The position numbers were made by a program, and so were the translations under genes. A model generated the notes under the pieces. It was not told the origin of the DNA. It was given only the letters and a program-made list of their open reading frames with translations, and did no database searches. A DNA stretch of 8,059 nt from Alphaproteobacteria bacterium (GTDB taxonomy: Bacteria > Pseudomonadota > Alphaproteobacteria > 16-39-46): the NCBI GenBank assembly GCA_947497675.1, contig CANMHY010000026.1, positions 1-8,059 of the forward strand. Reading direction: 5' to 3'. Below are positions 1-5,772 of this stretch, piece by piece (position 1 is the first letter of the stretch; every line of letters starts with the position of its first letter).

Positions 1-286
1 TTTCAAAGGCTGGGAAAGAAAGAACATTTGTGGAAGAGTCTTTATGACGCCACTTTTTATTGAGAGATTTGACAAAGAAATCGTGTGCTAAGAGGAGATT
101 GATTTCGAGAGCGTGCCCTTCAAAGGATTTAAAAAAAGGAGGAAGAAAGTTACTTTTAAAGGCATGTTTGAGCGTTTGATCTAACGTCAGGTGGAGAAGA
201 GAAGAAAGGTGCTTTTTTTGAGGCCATGGTTTTCCGCGTGTTAAAATCTCTAGGGTATAGGGAGATGGTGAAGAGGAGAGAGACAT
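1..286 (-). CDS. ybeY: Endoribonuclease YbeY, 5' part only (runs off the left edge)
   Basis: YbeY is a zinc-dependent single-strand endoribonuclease that takes part in 16S rRNA 3'-end maturation and ribosome quality control in the cytoplasm. Reading the minus strand from ATG at 286 gives 95 uninterrupted codons to the window edge. The family signature is clear at residues 75-92: LNKKWRHKD, then STNVLSFP, matching the usual LN..YRGKD.PTNVLSFP. Just before it, EINLLLAHD (61-69) fits the strand that precedes it. The zinc-binding H-x3-H-x5-H motif would lie beyond the window, so intactness cannot be judged. The start is supported by AAGGA six bases upstream of the ATG. It lies 14 bases after the miaB stop, so the two genes are probably co-transcribed. 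Residues 1-55 are family-variable. Confidence 0.9.
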   Translation of the reverse strand, partial: MSLSSSPSPYTLEILTRGKPWPQKKHLSSLLHLTLDQTLKHAFKSNFLPPFFKSFEGHALEINLLLAHDFFVKSLNKKWRHKDSSTNVLSFPAFE

Positions 287-300
287 AATTAATCCTTACT

Positions 301-1653
301 TTAGAGGAGGTGACCCTCTAAACTATTTGGGAAAATCGAATCTATTTTTACAGGAAGAATTTTTCCAAGAACATTTTCAGAGGATTTTACATGTATGGGT
401 TGAAGATAAGGGCTTCGTCCAATATATTGGTTATCATGTCTCCCAAGCCGATCAAATAATACTGAAGTTGTCTTATTGACCCAAAGAGTGTTAAAACGTA
501 TTTGCTGCTCTCTGACAAGATGCTGCAGTGTTTGAAGCCTTTCATCTTTTTCGTGTTGAGAAATTTGAGAGGGCATAGAACCAGCGGGTGTTCCTGGCCT
601 TATGCTATAGGAAAAAGAATACGCTTGTGCAAAATCGACATCATTGATGAGTTTTAGAGTTTGTGCAAAATCGTCATTTGTTTCGCCTGGGAACCCCACA
701 ATGAAATCTGATGAAAAAGCAATGTCCGGACGTGCCTTTCGGAGATCATCAATGATTTTACGATAAAAGTCCGATGTATGACCACGGTTCATGGCTTTTA
801 AAATAACATCTGATCCAGATTGAACTGGAAGATGTAAAAGCGGCATTAGAATGGGGATGTTTTTATGGGCAAGAATGAGATCTTCATCAACATCTCTTGG
901 ATGGGAAGTCGTATATCTCAAACGTTTTAGATCGGGAATTTCAGCGAGTTCAAGAAGGAGACGTCCGAGTCCCCATTCTTCAGTGTCTGATTTTCCGCGT
1001 CCATGGTAAGCATTTACGTTTTGTCCCAGAAGCGTTATTTCTTGAACGCCTTTAGAGATGAGTGTACGTGCTTCTTGTAAAATAGCATGTGACGGACGTG
1101 AAAATTCAGCGCCTCTTGTATAGGGAACACAACAGAAAGTACAAAATTTATCGCATCCCTCTTGAATGGTTAAAAATGCTGAAGACCCTTGAGAGATGGT
1201 TTGTTGTTCGGGAAGAAAGTCAAATTTTGACTCGACAGGAAAATCCGTTTCAACGAGTCTGTTCTTTTGTTTGTGAGAACTTTTACGGTTCAATTGGGCA
1301 AGCATTTCTGGAAGGCGATGATAGGTCTGTGGGCCTAAAACAAGATCTACGTAGGGAATCCGGCGCAGGATCTCAGCACCTTCCGCTTGCGCTGTGCATC
1401 CGGCAACCGCAAGAATCATTTTTTCTAATTTGGCCTCTTTTCTCTGTTTAAAAGGTTTGAGTCGACCTAAATCTGAATAGACTTTTTCTGTGGCTTTTTC
1501 ACGAATATGGCATGTATTTAAGATAACGACATCAGCGTCTTCTGGCGTTTCAGAAAGAGCATATCCATGAAATGAAAGCAGATTAGAAATTTGCTCAGAA
1601 TCATAAGTGTTCATTTGACAACCATAGGTCTTAATGTAGAGTTTTTGAGTCAC
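301..1653 (-). CDS. miaB: tRNA-2-methylthio-N6-dimethylallyladenosine synthase MiaB
   Basis: MiaB is a radical-SAM methylthiotransferase that converts i6A37 to ms2i6A37 in tRNAs reading codons starting with U. The 450-residue product has the full architecture. The N-terminal UPF0004 domain carries cluster-binding cysteines C12 (YGCQMN), C48 (LNTCHIREKA) and C86 (VAGCTAQ). The radical-SAM motif C-x3-C-x2-C is C167, C171 and C174. A TRAM-like tail follows from about residue 380. C175 is an extra cysteine right after the third ligand, where the family usually has valine. The start is GTG at 1653: an in-frame TGA lies directly upstream (1654-1656), so no earlier start is possible, and AAGGA lies about seven bases before it. 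The gene follows olsA by 34 bases and precedes ybeY by 14. Its substrate i6A requires MiaA, which is not in this window. Confidence 0.97.
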   Translation of the reverse strand: MTQKLYIKTYGCQMNTYDSEQISNLLSFHGYALSETPEDADVVILNTCHIREKATEKVYSDLGRLKPFKQRKEAKLEKMILAVAGCTAQAEGAEILRRIPYVDLVLGPQTYHRLPEMLAQLNRKSSHKQKNRLVETDFPVESKFDFLPEQQTISQGSSAFLTIQEGCDKFCTFCCVPYTRGAEFSRPSHAILQEARTLISKGVQEITLLGQNVNAYHGRGKSDTEEWGLGRLLLELAEIPDLKRLRYTTSHPRDVDEDLILAHKNIPILMPLLHLPVQSGSDVILKAMNRGHTSDFYRKIIDDLRKARPDIAFSSDFIVGFPGETNDDFAQTLKLINDVDFAQAYSFSYSIRPGTPAGSMPSQISQHEKDERLQTLQHLVREQQIRFNTLWVNKTTSVLFDRLGRHDNQYIGRSPYLQPIHVKSSENVLGKILPVKIDSIFPNSLEGHLL

Positions 1654-1687
1654 TCAAGATTCCTTTTTTAAAAAATGAAACATCATA

Positions 1688-2527
1688 TTACGGAGCCTGA
1701 AAAGTTTTTGCAATGCCCTTAGAGATGCAGTCATGGCAATAAGCTGAAGCTGTTTTGCGACCGAGGTCTTTATGGGCGGTGAGAGGAGCATGAGCAATGA
1801 TTTCGATGAGCAGAGGTCCTTTGGATATAATGGCGTAAACATGTGGGAGAAGAGAAAGATCTCCAAACCAAGAATATTGTAGTCGGTCATTTCGACTCAA
1901 AGGCAGGCCGCAAAGACGGGTATAGGTTAAAGAAAGAGGTTGAATCTTTAAATGAGAAAAGAGAATATCGTGTTCAATGCTTTCAAGAAGAGAACTTTTG
2001 AGCGGGAGGACATGAATCCCGGTATGGGTTGTTCCTTCTGGAAAAAGAATAAGACTATTTCCGGACTGAAGCCTCTCTAGAATAACGGATTTCTGATTTA
2101 GGAGAGTTTTTTTTGTGCGTTTTATAAAAATAGCCCCTTGTAGTTGTGCATACAGACCGAAAATAGGCCATTTTTTGACGGCTTCTTTTGAGATAAAAGA
2201 AGCCTTTAGCGTTGCTCCAAGGACAAGAATATCTAAGTAAGAAACATGGTTGGATAAAAAAAGACTGGGTGCTTTACAAAGAGGCTCACCTCTTAAAATA
2301 ATTTTAAGACCAAGGGCAACGCATGTACCCTTAAAGATTATTTGAACAATAGTTTGCCTAAAAGGATGACGGGAGGGGAGAAGCGTGATAAAAATCTGGA
2401 AAGGGAGGGCTAAAATAAGCCAAAAAAATAAGCACCCTAGACGCGGGATACTTCGTAAAATAGAGAGAATTTTAGGAGGCATTTTTTTGATTTTGAAGAA
2501 AATGTTTATTATAACGGTGCGTGACAT
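1688..2527 (-). CDS. olsA: 1-acyl-glycerol-3-phosphate acyltransferase family protein, probable lyso-ornithine lipid O-acyltransferase OlsA
   Basis: This 279-residue protein belongs to the PlsC/LPLAT family of membrane acyltransferases that move an acyl group from acyl-ACP or acyl-CoA to a hydroxyl acceptor. A hydrophobic segment at about 30-50 is followed by the family blocks: H-x4-D at H94-D99 (NHVSYLD), GAIFIKR (131-137), FPEGT (162-166) and a QPL block near 196-198. Family membership is firm. The OlsA role (adding the second acyl chain of ornithine lipid) is inferred because olsB lies immediately upstream and overlaps it; a general lysophosphatidate acyltransferase is the alternative. The start is uncertain. 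ATG at 2527 has GGA about six bases upstream but overlaps olsB by 56 bases. ATG at 2482 (residue 16) overlaps by only 11 bases but lacks a clear ribosome binding site. Either start implies translational coupling to olsB. Confidence 0.87.
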   Translation of the reverse strand: MSRTVIINIFFKIKKMPPKILSILRSIPRLGCLFFWLILALPFQIFITLLPSRHPFRQTIVQIIFKGTCVALGLKIILRGEPLCKAPSLFLSNHVSYLDILVLGATLKASFISKEAVKKWPIFGLYAQLQGAIFIKRTKKTLLNQKSVILERLQSGNSLILFPEGTTHTGIHVLPLKSSLLESIEHDILFSHLKIQPLSLTYTRLCGLPLSRNDRLQYSWFGDLSLLPHVYAIISKGPLLIEIIAHAPLTAHKDLGRKTASAYCHDCISKGIAKTFQAP

Positions 2528-3284
2528 GTGTCATCCGTAAAAGAATGGAAATGTCCGTTGTATTAAAAGAAGGATCAAACACAGCACCATCGCCGACAAA
2601 ACCTCCGGTTCTAATATATCCTTTAATCAGGGGAGGCAAAAGAGAGAGGCCCTCTTGGAGAGTTAAAGAGCCTGTGTCTTGATCGTCAAAGTTCATATCA
2701 ATCCATTTTTCAGGAAGAGCGCGCGGTCTGATTTCAAGGGGGGCAAGGTGATGGTTAAAAAGATAAGAAAGAGGTTTTTTGAGAGTCTCTAAGTCAACGC
2801 CTGGAAAACTTGCACATCCAAATAAAATATCAATACCATAAAGAGAAGCATAAGCGGCAATTCCTTGCCATAGAAGTTGCATGGTGGGACGTGTTCGATA
2901 ATTTTTTTTAACGCAAGACCTTCCGAGTTCTAAGATCTCTCCAGGATACTTTAGAAGAGGAGATATATCAAATTCATCAGCTGAGTAAAATCGTCCAACT
3001 TTTTCAGCAGGTTGTCTTCGTAAGAGTCGATAGGTTCCAACAACGGAATTTTCTTTAGGAAGGGTGCTGTCAATCACAAGAAGGTGATCACAGTAATCAT
3101 CAAAAATATCTTGATCTATTTCTGTAGAAGAAGGATTTTCTAGCTCGGCTCCGAGTTCTCCAAAAAAAACTTCATATCTGAGACGTTGAGCGGCTCTTAT
3201 ATCTTCAGGATCACGGGCCAGACGTGTTTCAAGAGACCCCAACGTTAAAGAAGGTAAAAGGGATATTTTTTTTAAAGAGGGCAT
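2472..3284 (-). CDS. olsB: L-ornithine N(alpha)-acyltransferase OlsB (GNAT-like)
   Basis: OlsB transfers a 3-hydroxyacyl chain from acyl-ACP to the alpha-amino group of ornithine, the first step of phosphorus-free ornithine lipid synthesis at the inner membrane. The 270-residue product shows the family's conserved blocks in order: LRYEVFFGELGAE near the N terminus, DDYCDHLLV, VVGTYRLLR, GRFYSADEFDI, ELGRSCV, LFGCASFPGVD, and the C-terminal block PPLIKGYIRTGG, FVGDGAVFDPSFNTTDI. The length is near the family norm. I prefer ATG at 3284, with AGGA eight bases upstream; TTG at 3302 would add six residues but has no comparable site. It is the first gene of the olsB-olsA-miaB-ybeY cluster. A lone CTGTCA half-site nearby is not enough to claim a Pho box, so phosphate control is not shown. 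Remote relatives are annotated as 'hemolysin-like' GNAT proteins. Confidence 0.92.
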   Translation of the reverse strand: MPSLKKISLLPSLTLGSLETRLARDPEDIRAAQRLRYEVFFGELGAELENPSSTEIDQDIFDDYCDHLLVIDSTLPKENSVVGTYRLLRRQPAEKVGRFYSADEFDISPLLKYPGEILELGRSCVKKNYRTRPTMQLLWQGIAAYASLYGIDILFGCASFPGVDLETLKKPLSYLFNHHLAPLEIRPRALPEKWIDMNFDDQDTGSLTLQEGLSLLPPLIKGYIRTGGFVGDGAVFDPSFNTTDISILLRMTHVTHRYNKHFLQNQKNAS

Positions 3285-3543
3285 GTTTAATGTTCCTGTC
3301 AAATTTAAAGCCCGAATCTTATTCCTTTTTAAAAGATATCTCTATAACTTTTAAAGTGGATGGTTAAAAAAATCAGTATCAGGATGAGATGATTTTTTCA
3401 ATAAACATTCAAAAATCATATATTTGAGATTGTTTAGGAGAAAAACTTCAGAAAACTTTTAGAAACAAGAGAGAAGTTCTTTTAAAAACAAAAAAACTTC
3501 TCTTCTCTAAAAACGCTTATTTTAAAAGAAAATTTTGAATTTT
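3285..3543. other. AT-rich spacer between olsB and the mucR-like gene
   Basis: These 259 bases hold no ORF I can support. They should contain the promoter for the olsB cluster (minus strand, toward the left) and the 3' end of the mucR transcript. For olsB I find only weak -10-like hexamers such as TATAGA, without a good -35 partner. The only clear structure is the imperfect inverted repeat at 3470-3503, listed separately. Confidence 0.6.
3470..3503. repeat. Imperfect inverted repeat, possible weak terminator of the mucR-like gene
   Basis: AGAGAAGTT at 3470-3478 is the exact reverse complement of AACTTCTCT at 3495-3503. After one C/A mismatch, four more A-T pairs can form inside, leaving a six-base loop. 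On the minus strand it lies about 40 bases past the mucR-like stop, where a terminator is expected. The stem is AT-rich, and the sequence after it (CTTGTTTCT on the minus strand) is only a poor T-tract. The hairpin is real as sequence; its function is uncertain. Confidence 0.4.
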
Positions 3544-3975
3544 TTAAATTAAGCTTGAGTTTTTCTTTGTCCTTGACCGTGTTCCAAGTCCAATATTTTT
3601 TGCAAGAGCGCTCCGTTGTTTTGCATAATTTGGGGCAACGACAGGATAGTCAGCTCCAAGTCCCCAGCGTTCACGATACTCATCAACAGACATATTATAA
3701 GCTGTTTTTAAATGGCGTTTTAGCATTTTAAGCTTTTTTCCATCTTCAAGGCAAATAATAAAGTCGGGTGTAATGGATTTTTTAATTGAAACAGCAGGTT
3801 CTGGGCGAGGAGGGTGTGGTGAGAATGACGCGCCACTCATTGTGGAGAGGCTTGTAAAAACGCTTTGAATAACACTTGGAATATCGTTAATTGCAACAGT
3901 ATTGTGAGCAAAATGTGCTGCAACAATATCTGCTGTTAATAAAAGGAGATCGGATTTATTTAATGGATCATTCAT
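3544..3975 (-). CDS. MucR/Ros-family transcriptional regulator with degenerate zinc finger
   Basis: MucR/Ros proteins are small alphaproteobacterial regulators that bind AT-rich DNA through a C-terminal prokaryotic zinc-finger domain, often silencing many genes and their own. The 143-residue product has the usual N-terminal helix region (1-45), a proline-rich linker (51-61) and a well-conserved DNA-binding domain at about 70-131, with CLEDGKKLKMLKRHL, DEYRERWGL, DYPVVAPNYA and RSALAKNIGLG. The first three ligand positions are C75, D78 and H88. The last histidine, normally 4-5 residues after H88, is replaced by A92-Y93, so normal zinc binding is doubtful. Some family members are known to fold without zinc. 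I chose ATG at 3975, with AAGG about seven bases upstream, because this gives the standard N terminus. The frame stays open to an ATG at 4041, but those 22 residues are unlike the family and would cover the promoter region. Confidence 0.92.
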   Translation of the reverse strand: MNDPLNKSDLLLLTADIVAAHFAHNTVAINDIPSVIQSVFTSLSTMSGASFSPHPPRPEPAVSIKKSITPDFIICLEDGKKLKMLKRHLKTAYNMSVDEYRERWGLGADYPVVAPNYAKQRSALAKNIGLGTRSRTKKNSSLI

Positions 3976-4012
3976 TGGACACCTTATAACTGTATAAATA
4001 TAGAATAGACGT

Positions 4013-4041
4013 TGTATAGAAGTTGTAAATCTAAAAATCAA
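4013..4041 (-). promoter_or_regulatory. Candidate promoter of the mucR-like gene
   Basis: On the minus strand, TTGATT (4041-4036) and TATACA (4018-4013) are separated by 17 bases, each matching four of six consensus positions. This puts the start of transcription about 30 bases before the chosen ATG at 3975. An overlapping alternative is TTTACA (4029-4024), a 16-base gap, then TATTCT (4007-4002). The surrounding DNA is rich in T-A steps of the kind MucR proteins bind, so autoregulation is plausible but only inferred. Confidence 0.35.
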
Positions 4042-4091
4042 TAAAAAAACTAAAAATTCATAAAAAAATGTATATTAGCCTCCTTTCATAA

Positions 4092-4170
4092 AAAAACTTT
4101 TGACAATGAGAGGTTAAGCATGGCAAGCCAAAGGGACGGTATCACTGTTTTGGAGAATAGAAAAGTTTTT
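4092..4170. repeat. Spaced 10-base inverted repeat in the divergent spacer
   Basis: AAAAACTTTT at 4092-4101 is the exact reverse complement of AAAAGTTTTT at 4161-4170, with 59 bases between. The arms are almost pure A/T and the pairing does not extend inward, so it may be chance in AT-rich DNA. It encloses most of the small ORF at 4120-4182. The spacer between the two divergent genes otherwise holds only promoter-like AT-rich sequence. Confidence 0.35.
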
Positions 4171-4182
4171 GAGAGACTCTAA
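4120..4182 (+). CDS. Possible 20-residue ORF (unrecognised)
   Basis: ATG at 4120 opens 20 codons to TAA at 4180-4182 (MASQRDGITVLENRKVFERL). GAGAGG lies about six bases upstream, a fair ribosome binding site. I do not recognise the peptide. It sits upstream of the TIGR02300 gene on the same strand and could be a leader peptide or chance. A perfect TTGACA lies at 4100-4105, but no -10 is found at the right distance, so no promoter supports it. Confidence 0.18.
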   Translation: MASQRDGITVLENRKVFERL

Positions 4183-4251
4183 AATACAATTGCGACTGTG
4201 AAACTTAGGTAAAATATTTAAAATAGACTATTGTTTGAAAGGAGAATCATC

Positions 4252-4599
4252 ATGAGTAAACTTGAGTGGGGATCCAAAAGGGTTTGTCCAAGTTGTTCAA
4301 CTCGGTTTTATGATCTGCATAAGAGACCCATTGCATGTCCAAAATGTGCCTCTACCTATGATCCTGAAATTTTTTTAAAATCTAAAAAAGGACGTTTAAG
4401 TGCGGATGAAAAAAAAGGGCATGGAAACATGATTGCTCTTGAAAGTGAAGACGCAGAGTTTTTAATTGAGGAATCTGTTCTAGACGGCGTTGCTATGGAT
4501 GAAAATGAATTAATAGAAGATACCTCTGAACTTGATACAGAAGGGGATGATGTGATTGACGTCATCGAAGGGGCTGAATCGAAGCAAGACGAAGAATAA
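4252..4599 (+). CDS. TIGR02300 family protein (FYDLN acid domain), zinc-ribbon plus acidic tail
   Basis: This 115-residue protein belongs to a small family of unknown function that is nearly confined to Alphaproteobacteria. The N-terminal 40 residues form a zinc-ribbon-like module with C12-x2-C15 and C29-x2-C32 around the family signature, here FYDLHKRPIACPKC rather than the usual FYDLN. A basic stretch (about 44-60) is followed by a strongly acidic tail (about 66-115) rich in Glu and Asp. Such composition would fit binding to a nucleic acid or a basic partner, but no function is established. The start is ATG at 4252, with AAGGAG seven bases upstream; an in-frame TTG at 4231 would add seven residues without a comparable site. 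Its nearest neighbours are the divergent mucR-like gene and a convergent FMN reductase gene whose stop lies 15 bases away, leaving no room for a separate terminator. Confidence 0.9.
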   Translation: MSKLEWGSKRVCPSCSTRFYDLHKRPIACPKCASTYDPEIFLKSKKGRLSADEKKGHGNMIALESEDAEFLIEESVLDGVAMDENELIEDTSELDTEGDDVIDVIEGAESKQDEE

Positions 4600-4614
4600 A
4601 AGTAAAACGAAACG

Positions 4615-5193
4615 TTATTGCTTTAAGGCGATTGTATAGCGAATTGTCTCTGTTGTGAGTTTTTTAAGGCGATCGAGGATGAGGGGGGAAGGGATTTCTC
4701 CCTCAAAGTCTTCCGGAGAGGACATGACAAAATGAGGAACGATGGTTGCGCGCGCGTCAAGAATAAGGCTTCCAAAAAAAGAAAGAGGCGCCATTAGGCT
4801 TTTAGGAGATCCTGATTGACCAATAAATCCAACCACTTTTTCTTTCCAGGCTTTGCCAGAAAGTTTGTCAAGGTAACGTGTGTCTGTTAATTCAAAGAGA
4901 TTTTTACAAGATGCAGAGACAGAATAGTTATAAATGGGGGAAGAAAGAATAATGCCATCTGCCTTTAAAATGCGATCATGGAGGTCTTTGACGGATGGGT
5001 GATCATAGGCAGAATTATTTATACCGTTGCAGAAGGGCAATGTGACGGTACGCAGGTCTATAAAGTCAACACTATAGCCGTCTTGTTTAAGAAAAGTTGC
5101 TGCATGCTCTGCAAGAATTGCGCTTTTACTCGTGGGAGAGAGGCTACAACTGATGACAACAAAAGAGAGGGCAGAAAGGGAAAGTGAAGCCAT
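4615..5193 (-). CDS. NADPH-dependent FMN reductase family flavoprotein
   Basis: The 192-residue product fits the NADPH-dependent FMN reductase (flavodoxin-like fold) family, which binds FMN and uses NAD(P)H to reduce flavin, quinones or other acceptors in the cytoplasm. The phosphate-binding loop follows the first strand at residues 11-24 (FVVISCSLSPTSKS), where C16 takes the place of the common glycine. The second flavin-contact motif is SPIYNYSVSASCKN (85-98). A GQSGSP segment at 125-130 matches the third loop. The N terminus has about eight extra residues (MASLSLSA) compared with many relatives. ATG at 5193 is supported by AAAAGG about six bases upstream. A TGT-TATCCT extended -10-like element at about 5212-5220 could be its promoter, but the -35 is weak. 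The physiological acceptor cannot be told from sequence. Confidence 0.88.
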   Translation of the reverse strand: MASLSLSALSFVVISCSLSPTSKSAILAEHAATFLKQDGYSVDFIDLRTVTLPFCNGINNSAYDHPSVKDLHDRILKADGIILSSPIYNYSVSASCKNLFELTDTRYLDKLSGKAWKEKVVGFIGQSGSPKSLMAPLSFFGSLILDARATIVPHFVMSSPEDFEGEIPSPLILDRLKKLTTETIRYTIALKQ

Positions 5194-5260
5194 GTCAAAC
5201 CTTTTTCTAAGAGGATAACAAGAAAATTTAAACGAGATAACTTAAAGTAGAGAAATAAAA

Positions 5261-5280
5261 AGGGCCTCCTAAGAGGCCCT
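5261..5280 (-). terminator. Intrinsic terminator of rpsU
   Basis: AGGGCCTC (5261-5268) and GAGGCCCT (5273-5280) form a perfect eight-pair GC-rich stem with a four-base loop. On the minus strand it is followed at once by TTTTTATTTC. It begins 13 bases after the rpsU stop, so it ends rpsU transcription before the FMN reductase gene. Confidence 0.93.
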
Positions 5281-5293
5281 AAAAACTATAGGA

Positions 5294-5497
5294 TTAATAT
5301 CCATCGCGGTCAAGGCGTTTTCTTAAGAGCTTGCGCGCACGGCGCACAGCTTCAGAAGATTCACGAACGCGTTTTTCAGAAGGTTTTTCAAAATGTCTCC
5401 GAAGTTTCATTTCACGAAAAACACCTTCGCGTTGCATTTTCTTCTTTAAGACACGCAACGCTTGATCGACGTTATTGTCTCGAACTTGAACCAACAC
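5294..5497 (-). CDS. rpsU: 30S ribosomal protein S21
   Basis: S21 (bS21) is a small basic protein of the 30S subunit platform, near the anti-Shine-Dalgarno end of 16S rRNA, and helps in initiation. The 67 residues match the alphaproteobacterial form from end to end: [18 protein letters not shown] at the start, [17 protein letters not shown] in the middle, and a very basic tail ([16 protein letters not shown]). The start is GTG at 5497. It aligns with the usual family start and has AAGGGG about nine bases upstream; TTG as the next codon is the only nearby alternative. The gene stands alone, with a promoter candidate at 5534-5562 and a strong terminator just after its stop. The stretch upstream of the promoter is the dut remnant, so rpsU is monocistronic here. 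Confidence 0.97.
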   Translation of the reverse strand: MLVQVRDNNVDQALRVLKKKMQREGVFREMKLRRHFEKPSEKRVRESSEAVRRARKLLRKRLDRDGY

Positions 5498-5533
5498 TAT
5501 TAATCACCCCTTTCTGGTAGAACTTACTCCTCC

Positions 5534-5562
5534 TCTATAACGATCTTTTAAGGAGAGGACAA
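5534..5562 (-). promoter_or_regulatory. rpsU: Candidate sigma-70 promoter of rpsU
   Basis: On the minus strand, TTGTCC (5562-5557) and TATAGA (5539-5534) are separated by 17 bases, each four of six to consensus. Transcription would start about 30 bases before the GTG. No other gene upstream can supply a transcript, since only pseudogene remnants lie between here and the terminator at 5944-5975. Confidence 0.5.
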
Positions 5563-5607
5563 GAAAATTCTTTTGTTTATGATTGTGGTGCGATGAGGTG
5601 CTATGCG

Positions 5608-5772
5608 TTACATTTTTCCCGTGGAGCCAAATCCAGCTGTTCCCCGTTTTGTTTCTTGCATATCAAAGTGATCAACTTTTTCGAGCGTTGCACGCGAAAA
5701 CGGGGCAATAATCATCTGAGAAAATCGCAGCAAAAACCGAAGGAATGTGTCATTTGCTATTTCATGGTTTTT
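5608..5772 (-). pseudogene. dut: dUTPase (dut) remnant, C-terminal end only
   Basis: dUTPase cleaves dUTP to dUMP and pyrophosphate and keeps uracil out of DNA. Only the last part of the gene survives. The minus-strand frame ending at TAA 5608-5610 reads RFSQMIIAPF, then RATLEKVDHFD, then the C-terminal motif V as RGTAGFGSTGKM. This matches the family's R.AQM.IAP block and glycine-rich tail. Upstream the frame holds only about 15 more codons (NDTF and neighbours, poorly conserved) before TGA at 5773-5775. Motifs I to III, with the catalytic aspartate and uracil pocket, are missing, and a functional enzyme of about 150 residues is impossible. The coding sequence is well preserved where it remains, which suggests a fairly recent loss. 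A working copy may exist elsewhere in the genome; this window cannot tell. Confidence 0.85.

Noticed and set aside
1089..1451. A 120-codon plus-strand frame inside miaB
   Set aside because: It is antisense to the conserved radical-SAM region of miaB and its translation has no recognisable domain.
1654..1890. A 78-codon minus-strand frame directly before miaB
   Set aside because: It overlaps the C-terminal coding region of the acyltransferase in another frame; that gene is well supported by family motifs.
3296..3301. CTGTCA, half of a Pho box, near the olsB start
   Set aside because: There is no second repeat at 11-base spacing, so phosphate regulation of olsB cannot be claimed.
3976..4041. 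N-terminal extension of the mucR-like gene to ATG 4041
   Set aside because: The added 22 residues are unlike MucR N termini, there is no good ribosome binding site, and the region looks like promoter DNA.
4078..4087. Strong Shine-Dalgarno-like AAAGGAGG on the minus strand
   Set aside because: No start codon follows at a usable distance; the next ATG is too far and is followed by a stop after two codons.
4100..4105. Perfect -35 hexamer TTGACA on the plus strand
   Set aside because: Nothing resembling a -10 lies 15-19 bases downstream, so it is not a promoter as it stands.
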